Shown: piece by piece, positions 43,433-50,526 of the stretch
How positions within the stretch are numbered: position 1 is the stretch's first letter
Layout of the letters: the number at the start of each line of letters is the position of its first letter
From: Zoogloea sp041917255
Lineage (GTDB): Bacteria; Pseudomonadota; Gammaproteobacteria; Burkholderiales; Rhodocyclaceae
Assembly: GCA_041917255.1 (NCBI GenBank)
Contig: JAYRYA010000015.1
Coordinates: forward strand, 30,010 to 94,009
Length of the DNA: 64,000 nt
Direction of reading: 5' to 3'
Program-made: the position numbers and the translations under genes
Notes under the pieces: generated by a model
Databases searched by the model: none
What the model was told of the DNA's origin: nothing
Seen by the model: the letters and a program-made list of their open reading frames with translations, nothing else

Positions 43433-43801
43433 TTGGGTACCAAGCTTTATGTAGGCAATCTGCCTTACAGCGTCGACAAGGCCCGTCTCGAAGAACTGTT
43501 TGGAGAGTACGGTAACGTGGCTTCGGCTCAGGTGATCATGGATCGCGAAACCGGGCGTTCAAAGGGTTTCGGTTTTGTGGAGATGGGTTCGGATCAGGAG
43601 GCCCAGGGCGCGATCTCCAGCCTGAACGGCAAGAATGTGGATGGTCGCAATCTCACGGTCAATGAAGCCCGCCCGCAGGAGCCGCGCACCGGCGGCTTCG
43701 GTGGCCCGCGTCGTGGCCCGGGCAGCGGTGGTCCCGGTGGCGGTGGCCGGCGTGGCCCCGGTGGCGGTGGCTTTGGTGGTGGCGGCGGTGGCCGTTACTG
43801 A
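43433..43801 (+). CDS. glycine-rich RRM RNA-binding protein
   Basis: The 122-residue protein has one RRM domain, with RNP2 as KLYVGNLPY at about residues 4-12 and RNP1 as KGFGFVEM near 43-50. A C-terminal tail of Gly/Arg/Pro repeats (GGPRRGPGSGG and similar) follows. Such small RNA-binding proteins occur in Betaproteobacteria and cyanobacteria and are often cold-induced. The start is taken as the TTG at 43433, giving the family N-terminus (M)GTKLYVGNL after a GGAG site; an ATG upstream is out of frame. A textbook terminator follows. Confidence 0.85.
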   Translation: MGTKLYVGNLPYSVDKARLEELFGEYGNVASAQVIMDRETGRSKGFGFVEMGSDQEAQGAISSLNGKNVDGRNLTVNEARPQEPRTGGFGGPRRGPGSGGPGGGGRRGPGGGGFGGGGGGRY

Positions 43802-43836
43802 TCGCCATGCTCCGGTCGCCGACTGGAGCATCAACC

Positions 43837-43860
43837 AACCCCGCTTCGGCGGGGTTTTTT
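43837..43860 (+). terminator. intrinsic terminator after the RRM gene
   Basis: AACCCCGC, a TTCG tetraloop and GCGGGGTT form a perfect stem ending at 43856, and the T run continues to 43860. This is a canonical Rho-independent terminator. It lies 35 bp after the RRM stop and 20 bp from the end of convergent recJ, so it may serve both directions. Confidence 0.9.
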
Positions 43861-43879
43861 GCGTTTACGCCGCCTGGAT

Positions 43880-45571
43880 TTAGGCGGCCTCGAAATGTTC
43901 GAGCATCAGCTGGATGCTCGACACGCCGTTGTATTCATTCACGGTCAGCCGGAACGCAGCGTGGATCGACGGCGCGGCGGCGTCGGCGTGGTTGAACTGG
44001 ATCGCCTCAAGGCGGGTGTTGCCTTTACGCAGCTGTAGCTTGAGGTGCTTGTCCTTCAACACGCGCTGGTTCTCGACCCGGAAGGTGTCGTCGAACACCG
44101 GCGCGGCAAAGCCCTGGCCCCAGATCTCGCGCTCCAGCAGGCGGGCGGTCTCGAGGTTGTAGAGGCTGTCTTCCAGTGCGCCGTCGGTCTCGAGGCTGCG
44201 GGTGAGATCGGCCGGGTTGATGAGGCTGGTGACGATGCCCTCGAAGAGCTGCTCGAAGTGGGGCAGGTCGTCCTCGCGGATGGTGAGGCCGGCCGCCATC
44301 GCGTGGCCGCCGAACTTGAGCACCAGCCCCGGCGCCTGCTTGGTGACGAGGTCCAGCGCGTCGCGCAGGTGCAGGCCCGGTATCGACCGACCCGAGCCCT
44401 TGAGCTCACCGGGGTTGCCGCGGGCGAAGGCGATGGTGGGGCGGTGGAACTTCTCCTTGATGCGCCCGGCGAGGATGCCTATCACGCCCTGGTGCCAGTC
44501 GGGCTCGAAGAGCACGAGGCTGGAGCGGGCGCCCGGGTCGATGGCGTCGAGGTTGGCCATTGCCCCTTCCTGCATCTCGGCCTCGATGGCGCGGCGCTCG
44601 CGGTTGAGCTTGTCGAGCTCCTGGGCGATGTTGAGAGCGCGGCCCATGTCGTCGGTGATGAGGCACTCGATGCCCAGCGACATGTCGGCCAGCCGGCCGG
44701 CGGCGTTGAGGCGCGGGCCAAGGGCAAAACCCATGTCGAAGGTGGTGGCGCGGGCGGCGTCGCGGCCGGCGGCGGCGAACAGCGCGCGGATGCCTGGCTG
44801 CATGCGGTCGGCGCGGATGCGCTGGAGGCCTTGGGCGACCAGGATGCGGTTGTTGTGGTCGAGCTTGACCACGTCGGCCACCGTGCCGAGCGCGACGAGA
44901 TCGAGCAGGTCGGCCAGATTGGGCTCGGCCTTGCCCTCGAAAGCGCCCCGGTCGCGCAGTTCGGCCCGGAGCGCCAGCATGGTGTAGAACATCACACCCA
45001 CGCCGGCCAGGTTCTTGCTCGGAAACTCGCAGCCCGGCTGGTTGGGATTGACGATCACGTCAGCCTCGGGCAGCTCGTCACCGGGCAGGTGATGGTCGGT
45101 GATGACGGTGGCGATGCCGTGCTCGCGGGCGGCGGCCACCCCGTCGACGCTGGCGATGCCGTTGTCGACGGTGATCAGCACGTCCGGCGCCATGGGCGCG
45201 GCGAGCTCGACGATGGCCGGGGTGAGGCCGTAGCCGTATTCGAAGCGGTTGGGCACAAGGTAGCCGACCTCGGCGCCGAACATGCGTAGCGCCCGGATGC
45301 CCACCGCGCAGGCGGTGGCGCCGTCGCAGTCGTAGTCGGCGACGATCAGCATCCGCGCGCCGGCCTCGATGGCATCGGCGAGGAGTTCGGCCGCCTCGCG
45401 CACGCCTTTGAGCTGGGCCGGCGGGAGCATGGCCTTGAGGCTGTAGTCCAGCTCGTCCCGGCTCTGGATGCCGCGGGCGGCGTAGATGCGGGCGAGCAGC
45501 GGGTGCGTGCCGGCTTCGATCAGGCGGGTGATGGCACGGGCCGGCGCCGGGCGGGGCAGGATGCGGGTCAT
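43880..45571 (-). CDS. recJ: single-stranded-DNA-specific exonuclease RecJ
   Basis: The 563-residue protein has the DHH phosphoesterase motifs in order: MLIVADYDCDGATA, LITVDNGIAS, VITDHHLPGDELP and later LGTVADVVKL. The DHHA1 domain has KFGGHAMAAGLTI, and a C-terminal OB-like part contains VFDDTFRVENQRVLK. RecJ degrades single-stranded DNA 5' to 3' in recombination and mismatch repair in the cytoplasm. The ATG at 45571 overlaps the stop of the preceding gene as ATGA, so the two are translationally coupled. Length fits the family. Confidence 0.92.
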   Translation of the reverse strand: MTRILPRPAPARAITRLIEAGTHPLLARIYAARGIQSRDELDYSLKAMLPPAQLKGVREAAELLADAIEAGARMLIVADYDCDGATACAVGIRALRMFGAEVGYLVPNRFEYGYGLTPAIVELAAPMAPDVLITVDNGIASVDGVAAAREHGIATVITDHHLPGDELPEADVIVNPNQPGCEFPSKNLAGVGVMFYTMLALRAELRDRGAFEGKAEPNLADLLDLVALGTVADVVKLDHNNRILVAQGLQRIRADRMQPGIRALFAAAGRDAARATTFDMGFALGPRLNAAGRLADMSLGIECLITDDMGRALNIAQELDKLNRERRAIEAEMQEGAMANLDAIDPGARSSLVLFEPDWHQGVIGILAGRIKEKFHRPTIAFARGNPGELKGSGRSIPGLHLRDALDLVTKQAPGLVLKFGGHAMAAGLTIREDDLPHFEQLFEGIVTSLINPADLTRSLETDGALEDSLYNLETARLLEREIWGQGFAAPVFDDTFRVENQRVLKDKHLKLQLRKGNTRLEAIQFNHADAAAPSIHAAFRLTVNEYNGVSSIQLMLEHFEAA

Positions 45572-46593
45572 GGCGTGGGGGAGGCGGGTTGCGGCGCCGT
45601 GGCAAGCAGGGCGGCGAGGGTTTGGGGCTTGCGCCAGAACTTCCACAGGCCGCCGGCGGAAATCTCGAGCTGCAGGCAGTGCTTGTCGCTGGGGGCACTG
45701 ATGGTGAGCGTGCCGATGCGTCTGGCCTTGAGGGCGGTAAGGAGCGGCGCGAACCAGAGGGGTTCCAGTTGCCGCACGGCGGCCTGCCAGGCGTCGGCGT
45801 CCAGATGCAGGGCAGGGCGCTGCAGGCTGCTCACCACCGCGAAGCCGCTGCCGTCGAGGTAGCGATCGGTAGGTTCTGGATCGACCCCGGCGAAGCGGGC
45901 GAGGCCGCGGGCGAAGGGCGCGTCGGCCTGGATGCGTGGTGCGGGCGCCCGCAGTCGCACGTCCTTCGGTCCTGCCCCCCACAGCCACACGCCGTTGATC
46001 AGGCGCTGGCCGGTGGCATCACGGGCGGCGTTGACCGGATGGTTGTAGAGCCACACTTCCAGCTCGTTGGACAGGCGCGCCCAGCGGGCGATGTCCTCGC
46101 CTTCGGGCATGAAGAGCTGCACCGGCCGTCCATTGACGTCGGGCAGCGGGTGGAAGAAAGGGCGCGGCTGGTCGGCGAGGGCGACATACCAGCGGTCGGG
46201 CGCGGGGGCCTCGAAGCGGCCGATGTCGGCGAAGGTGTCGTTGAGGCCGGCGATGAGGGTGGCGGCTTCGTCGGCGGTGATGCCGAGGCCCGAGGCGTCC
46301 GCCAGCAGGAGCTTGTCGCGGGAGAAATGCAGGTGCACCGGGTCGCAGCACAGCCAGTGGGCGTCGGGCGCGGGAGAGGACTCGCCGGCGCGGCGCAGGG
46401 CGGCGTAGGGCAGGCGCGCATCGGTGGCGCCGAAGCGGGCGGCGAGCCAGGTTTCGGGCGCGACGGCCGGCTGCCAGCTGGCCCGGGCGTGGCCGAGGAG
46501 CGCGGACAGCGCAGGCAGCGACAGGTCTCCGGCAGCGCGCGCAGCGCTGTTGCTGGGCCAGGCAAGGCCGGGCAGGACGAGGTGGAACTGCAT
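45568..46593 (-). CDS. uncharacterised protein related to cofactor-independent phosphoglycerate mutase family, recJ partner
   Basis: The 341-residue protein has no signal peptide or membrane segment. Its N-terminal QFHLVLPGLAWP and the later PVHLHFSRDKLLLAD and GVWLWGAGP are typical of a betaproteobacterial family annotated as regulatory or phosphoglycerate mutase-like and usually encoded next to recJ. The metal ligands of true alkaline-phosphatase-type mutases are not evident, so catalytic activity is doubtful. The start at 46593 is a choice based on the conserved-looking N-terminus; its ribosome-binding site is weak and an upstream in-frame start cannot be excluded. Its stop overlaps recJ by four bases. 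Confidence 0.6.
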   Translation of the reverse strand: MQFHLVLPGLAWPSNSAARAAGDLSLPALSALLGHARASWQPAVAPETWLAARFGATDARLPYAALRRAGESSPAPDAHWLCCDPVHLHFSRDKLLLADASGLGITADEAATLIAGLNDTFADIGRFEAPAPDRWYVALADQPRPFFHPLPDVNGRPVQLFMPEGEDIARWARLSNELEVWLYNHPVNAARDATGQRLINGVWLWGAGPKDVRLRAPAPRIQADAPFARGLARFAGVDPEPTDRYLDGSGFAVVSSLQRPALHLDADAWQAAVRQLEPLWFAPLLTALKARRIGTLTISAPSDKHCLQLEISAGGLWKFWRKPQTLAALLATAPQPASPTP

Positions 46594-46752
46594 GGGTGCG
46601 ACGGCGTGGCGACCAAGCTGGCGGGCCCGGCCGGCGAATGTAAATTCGGGTGGCGAGTCTAGCACGGGCGGCCTGCTGCCCGCGCCGTGCTCAAGGACGC
46701 GGGCTCGCCCCGGGATGCGGGCCGGGCGTGGCGCGGCGCGGCCCTGGGTGGT

Positions 46753-48222
46753 TCAAGGGCTGATGGTGATGTCGGCGATGGCCGAGCCAAAGGCGGTGGA
46801 GCACTGGCGCGCCTGGACCACCCCGAGGTTGCGGGTTTCGGCCTGCTGGCAGGTGAGGCTGGTGTCGCCACCCAGGATTTCGAGGGGCAGATCGCGCAGG
46901 CTGCGGGCGTCTGCCGGGGCCGTCGCCACGTTGCCCGAGCCGCCAAAACCGGCGCGCAGGAAGTTGCGTGGGCTGTCGGTGACGAGCGCCAGCAGGCGGA
47001 TATTGCCGCTGCCAATGTCGTGGGTGGCGAGGCTCAGGCTGCGGCTGCCAGTGAAGCGCTCGGCGGGGGCAGCGGGCGAGGGGTGGAGCAGCACGAAGTC
47101 GTTGTCCCGCGCAGCGAGAAGATAGAGCTGCCCGCCCTGGGGGCCGCTGATCGAGATGCGGAGCACGTCGCTGGCGCGATAGCTGCTGCGCAGGCCACCG
47201 ACGATGACCGTTCGGCGCTCGCTGCGTTGGGCGTGGATCGCCTGGACTAGCTTGCGGGGCGAGGTTTGTGTGGTCACTGCAAGCGCCGGCGCCGGGGCGA
47301 TGGACGGGTTGCCGGCGAGGGCGATGCGTCCGGCGCCATCACGGAGCGACAGCGCGGCCTGGGCACAGTGGCGCCATTCGTCGCCAGTGGCGACGCCAGC
47401 GCTGACGGTGAGGGGTGCGCGGCCGTCCAGGCAGTCGCGCAGTGCCTGGGTGGTACCGCGGGGCCCTGCGAGGATGAGGATGTTGCTGCTGGCGGAGGCG
47501 GAGATGGCAGGCGCGGGGCAGCGACTGTCGCCGGCATCGGCCACGACCACGAGTTTGTCGGCCTTGCGGCTGAGGCTGCGGAGGAAGCCGCCGAATTCGG
47601 TAAGGGGCAGAACGTCGCGACCGGTGGTCGGGATCCCGTCGGTGCAGGGGCTGGGGCCACCGGCGCCTGACAGGTGGATGAAGGCCCGGTCGTCGCTGCC
47701 GAGGCGGGCGTCGAGGGCGGCCAGTGCGTGACGCAGGCCTTCGGCGTCGAGCTGCGCGGCCGGGGGCTGCTGGATGTTGGCGTCGGGCACGCCCATCAGG
47801 CGGGCGATGGCGGCGGCGGCTTCGCCGTCGGCCTTGGCGCGGGCGGGATCGAGGCCGAGGAGCAGGGCGTGGTTGGACGCTCGGGGCGTGCTGCGGGGCA
47901 CGAGGCGAGCGTCGCTGCCGGGGCTGGGCTGGCTGGCGCTGGCGGCGGCCGGCGCGGGCGTGTCGAGCTGCAGGCTCTGGCGCGGCAGCCAGCCGCTGCG
48001 GCCGCCGTCGGCTTCGACCCGATACCAGTCGCGGCGCTCGTCGACGATGCGTACCGTGGCAAGACGATGGACGGCGCCGATGACCGGTGCGAAGCGTGTT
48101 GGGTCCGTCCGGAGCTTCTCGGGTGTAGTGAGGGTGGCCGTCTCGGCGGCGGGTGCCGCAGTCGGCAGGAGGGCGATGGAAAGCAGAAGCGGCAGGACGA
48201 TCACGGATTTGCGGAAGCGCAT
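46753..48222 (-). CDS. exported SH3/pseudo-caspase/DUF4384 protein
   Basis: The 489-residue protein has a signal peptide (to about residue 26) and a bacterial SH3-type domain (about 30-86, with DWYRVEADGGRSGWLP). A caspase-like domain (about 115-300) and a DUF4384 domain (about 340-430, YRASDVLRISISGPQGGQLYLL) follow. In active caspase-like peptidases the catalytic His and Cys lie in SGHG and DAC motifs. Here these read FIHLSGAG (A187) and VVADAGDS (G231), so both catalytic residues are missing and it is probably a non-enzymatic pseudo-caspase. It may act as a periplasmic binding or scaffold protein. It stands alone, divergent from lolC. Confidence 0.75.
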   Translation of the reverse strand: MRFRKSVIVLPLLLSIALLPTAAPAAETATLTTPEKLRTDPTRFAPVIGAVHRLATVRIVDERRDWYRVEADGGRSGWLPRQSLQLDTPAPAAASASQPSPGSDARLVPRSTPRASNHALLLGLDPARAKADGEAAAAIARLMGVPDANIQQPPAAQLDAEGLRHALAALDARLGSDDRAFIHLSGAGGPSPCTDGIPTTGRDVLPLTEFGGFLRSLSRKADKLVVVADAGDSRCPAPAISASASSNILILAGPRGTTQALRDCLDGRAPLTVSAGVATGDEWRHCAQAALSLRDGAGRIALAGNPSIAPAPALAVTTQTSPRKLVQAIHAQRSERRTVIVGGLRSSYRASDVLRISISGPQGGQLYLLAARDNDFVLLHPSPAAPAERFTGSRSLSLATHDIGSGNIRLLALVTDSPRNFLRAGFGGSGNVATAPADARSLRDLPLEILGGDTSLTCQQAETRNLGVVQARQCSTAFGSAIADITISP

Positions 48223-48318
48223 GGCGGCGGGCCGGGGGTGGGAGCTGTCGGGAGCTTACGGCAGTGGGCGCGGGCTTGGCAAAACAAGGGGCGCCGATGG
48301 CAGGTGGCCACTCGCTGA

Positions 48319-48346
48319 TTGAACGATTGGGCGGCCTCTCGTTCAA
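48319..48346. promoter_or_regulatory. 8-bp inverted repeat between the pseudo-caspase gene and lolC
   Basis: TTGAACGA at 48319-48326 and TCGTTCAA at 48339-48346 form a perfect inverted repeat with a 12-bp spacer. It lies 64 bp before lolC in the divergent intergenic region. The geometry suits a dimeric regulator, but no candidate is encoded nearby. Confidence 0.3.
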
Positions 48347-48409
48347 ATCGGCTATCTGCGGCACAATGCGCCCCTGCGCCGGGTGCCGGCGTTTCTGGTT
48401 CCATTGCCA

Positions 48410-49663
48410 ATGTCCTATGAATTTCTGGTTGGCCTGCGCTACACCCGCTCCAAGCGGCGAGCGCAGGGCCGCAATCGATTTATCTCCTTCATCTCGCTGG
48501 TCTCGATGCTGGGCATCGCGCTGGGCGTGGCGGCGCTGATCGTCGTGCTCTCGGTGATGAACGGCTTCCAGCGAGAACTGCGCACGCGCATCCTGGGCGT
48601 GGCGTCTCACGTCCAGGTGAGCGGCTACGACGGTGAGCTGGCCAACTGGCAGCGCATCGCCGACGAAGCCGCCAAGCATCCCCGCGTGCGGGCCGCGGCG
48701 CCTTTCGTGCAGGCCCAGGGCATGCTGTCCTTCGACCAGACGGTGCGGGGCACGCTGATCCGCGGCATCCTCCCCGACGCTGAGGACAAGGTGGCGGAGT
48801 TTGCCAAGCACATGCGCTTTGGCCAGCTGGAAGACCTGCGCGCCGGCGAGTTCGGCATCGTGCTGGGGGCCGATCTGGCCCGGGCGCTGCGCGTCTCCAC
48901 CGGCGACAAGGTGACGCTGATCGCGCCCCAGGGGCTGGTGACGCCAGCGGCGATCCTGCCCCGGCTCAAGCAGTTCCGGGTGGTGGGCATCTTTGAAGTG
49001 GGGATGTACGAATACGACTCGAGCCTGGCGCTGGTACATCTGCAGGACGCCCAGACGCTGTACCGGATGGAAGACCGCGTCTCAGGCGTGCGCCTCAAGC
49101 TCGACGATCTCTTCGAGGCGCCGCGGGTGGCGCGGGAGCTGCCGCGCTACCTGGATGCCGACACGATGGTGTCCGACTGGACGCGCAGCCACGCCAACTT
49201 CTTCCGCGCGGTGCAGATCGAGAAGAACGTGATGTTCATCATCCTGCTGCTGATCGTCGCGGTGGCGGCCTTCAACATCGTGTCGACGCTGGTGATGGCG
49301 GTGCAGGACAAGCAGGCGGACATCGCGATCCTGCGCACCCTGGGGGCGAGCCCTGGTTCGATCATGGGTATCTTCGTGATTCAGGGGGCGCTGATCGGTT
49401 TCATCGGGCTCGGGCTCGGCGTGGCGGCGGGTGTGGCGCTGGCGCTCAACATTGACGTCGTGGTGCCGGCCATCGAGCAGTTCTTCGGCGTGCAGTTCCT
49501 GGCCAAGGACGTCTATTACATCTCCGATCTGCCGTCCGAGCTGTTGTGGTCCGACGTGATCGCGATCACCGTGGTGTCCTTCGTGCTGACCCTCGTGGCA
49601 ACGCTCTACCCGAGCTGGCGGGCGTCGCGTCTCAACCCTGCGGAGGCCCTGCGCTATGAGTGA
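48410..49663 (+). CDS. lolC: lipoprotein-releasing ABC transporter permease, LolC/LolE family
   Basis: The 417-residue protein has the LolC/E layout: a first membrane segment in ISFISLVSMLGIALGVAALI, a large periplasmic domain (about 50-270), and three C-terminal segments. The typical KQADIAILRTLGASPGSIMGIF and YPSWRASRLNPAEALRYE are near the end. With LolD it extracts lipoproteins from the inner membrane and passes them to LolA. Only one permease gene is present here, so the transporter may use two copies of this protein, as in LolF-type systems. The start ATG begins MSYEFLVGLRYTRSKR, the family N-terminus. Its end overlaps lolD by 8 bp. Confidence 0.9.
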   Translation: MSYEFLVGLRYTRSKRRAQGRNRFISFISLVSMLGIALGVAALIVVLSVMNGFQRELRTRILGVASHVQVSGYDGELANWQRIADEAAKHPRVRAAAPFVQAQGMLSFDQTVRGTLIRGILPDAEDKVAEFAKHMRFGQLEDLRAGEFGIVLGADLARALRVSTGDKVTLIAPQGLVTPAAILPRLKQFRVVGIFEVGMYEYDSSLALVHLQDAQTLYRMEDRVSGVRLKLDDLFEAPRVARELPRYLDADTMVSDWTRSHANFFRAVQIEKNVMFIILLLIVAVAAFNIVSTLVMAVQDKQADIAILRTLGASPGSIMGIFVIQGALIGFIGLGLGVAAGVALALNIDVVVPAIEQFFGVQFLAKDVYYISDLPSELLWSDVIAITVVSFVLTLVATLYPSWRASRLNPAEALRYE

Positions 49664-50339
49664 TGCCGTGATCGAATGCCGCGGGCTTTCCAAGTCGTTC
49701 CGCGAAGGGGCGGATGCGGTCGATGTGCTGCGCGGCGTGACCATGTCGGTGGCGCCTGGCGAGCGGGTGGCGGTGGTCGGCTCGTCCGGCTCGGGCAAGA
49801 GCACGCTGCTCCACCTGCTGGGCGGGCTGGATGTGCCGTCGGCAGGCGAGGTCAAGCTGCTGGGGCGGGATTTCTCGACGATCTCGGACGCGGAGCGGGG
49901 CCGCCTGCGCAACGAATCCCTGGGCTTCATCTACCAGTTCCACCATCTGCTGGCCGAGTTCTCGGCCGTCGAGAACGTGGCGATGCCACTCTTCGTGCGA
50001 CGTATGCCGAAGGACGAAGCACTGGCCCGGGCCGCCGAGACGCTCAAGGCCGTCGGCCTTGGCCATCGGCTGGACCACACGCCGGGCGAACTCTCGGGGG
50101 GCGAACGCCAGCGGGCAGCGATTGCCCGGGCGCTGGTCACAAAGCCGGCCTGCGTGCTGGCCGACGAGCCCACTGGCAATCTGGATCGGCAGACTGCCGA
50201 GAAGGTGTTTGCGCTGATGCTGGAGCTTGCCGACCAGCAGGGCACAGGCTTCGTTATCGTGACCCATGACCCGCAACTCGCCGCACGGGCGAGCCGGGTG
50301 TTGCGGTTGCAGGACGGGGTGCTTGAATACGGAGCATGA
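49656..50339 (+). CDS. lolD: lipoprotein-releasing ABC transporter ATPase LolD
   Basis: The 227-residue ATPase has Walker A GSSGSGKST, a Q-loop at IYQFHHLL, the signature LSGGERQR, Walker B ACVLADEPT and the switch histidine in VTHD. FHHLLAEFSAVENVAMPL is the LolD/MacB-type segment contacting the permease. It overlaps lolC by 8 bp, so the two are coupled. It powers release of outer-membrane lipoproteins from the inner membrane. Confidence 0.92.
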   Translation: MSDAVIECRGLSKSFREGADAVDVLRGVTMSVAPGERVAVVGSSGSGKSTLLHLLGGLDVPSAGEVKLLGRDFSTISDAERGRLRNESLGFIYQFHHLLAEFSAVENVAMPLFVRRMPKDEALARAAETLKAVGLGHRLDHTPGELSGGERQRAAIARALVTKPACVLADEPTGNLDRQTAEKVFALMLELADQQGTGFVIVTHDPQLAARASRVLRLQDGVLEYGA

Positions 50340-50449
50340 GCGGCTGTTGCGCGCGCCTGTCGGAGCAATGCGAAGTGGGAAGTTTCTGTGCTCGAGCGTG
50401 GATGCGAGCATAGATTGCGGCATATAACCATATCATAAGCAGGGTTTCT

Positions 50450-50476
50450 TAAGTTTGCAGGTGGCGGTGTCGATAA
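50450..50476 (+). promoter_or_regulatory. sigma28 (FliA)-type promoter of the second chemoreceptor gene
   Basis: TAAG at 50450-50453 and GTCGATAA at 50469-50476 are separated by exactly 15 bp. The flagellar sigma28 consensus is TAAA, 15 bp, GCCGATAA, so the match is three of four and seven of eight. The site lies about 50 bp before the chemoreceptor start, which is the gene class expected to use this sigma factor. Confidence 0.55.
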
Positions 50477-50526
50477 ACACCCATCCGGGGCCGCGGTGGT
50501 CCCGGGTGGGATTTACCGGAGACACC

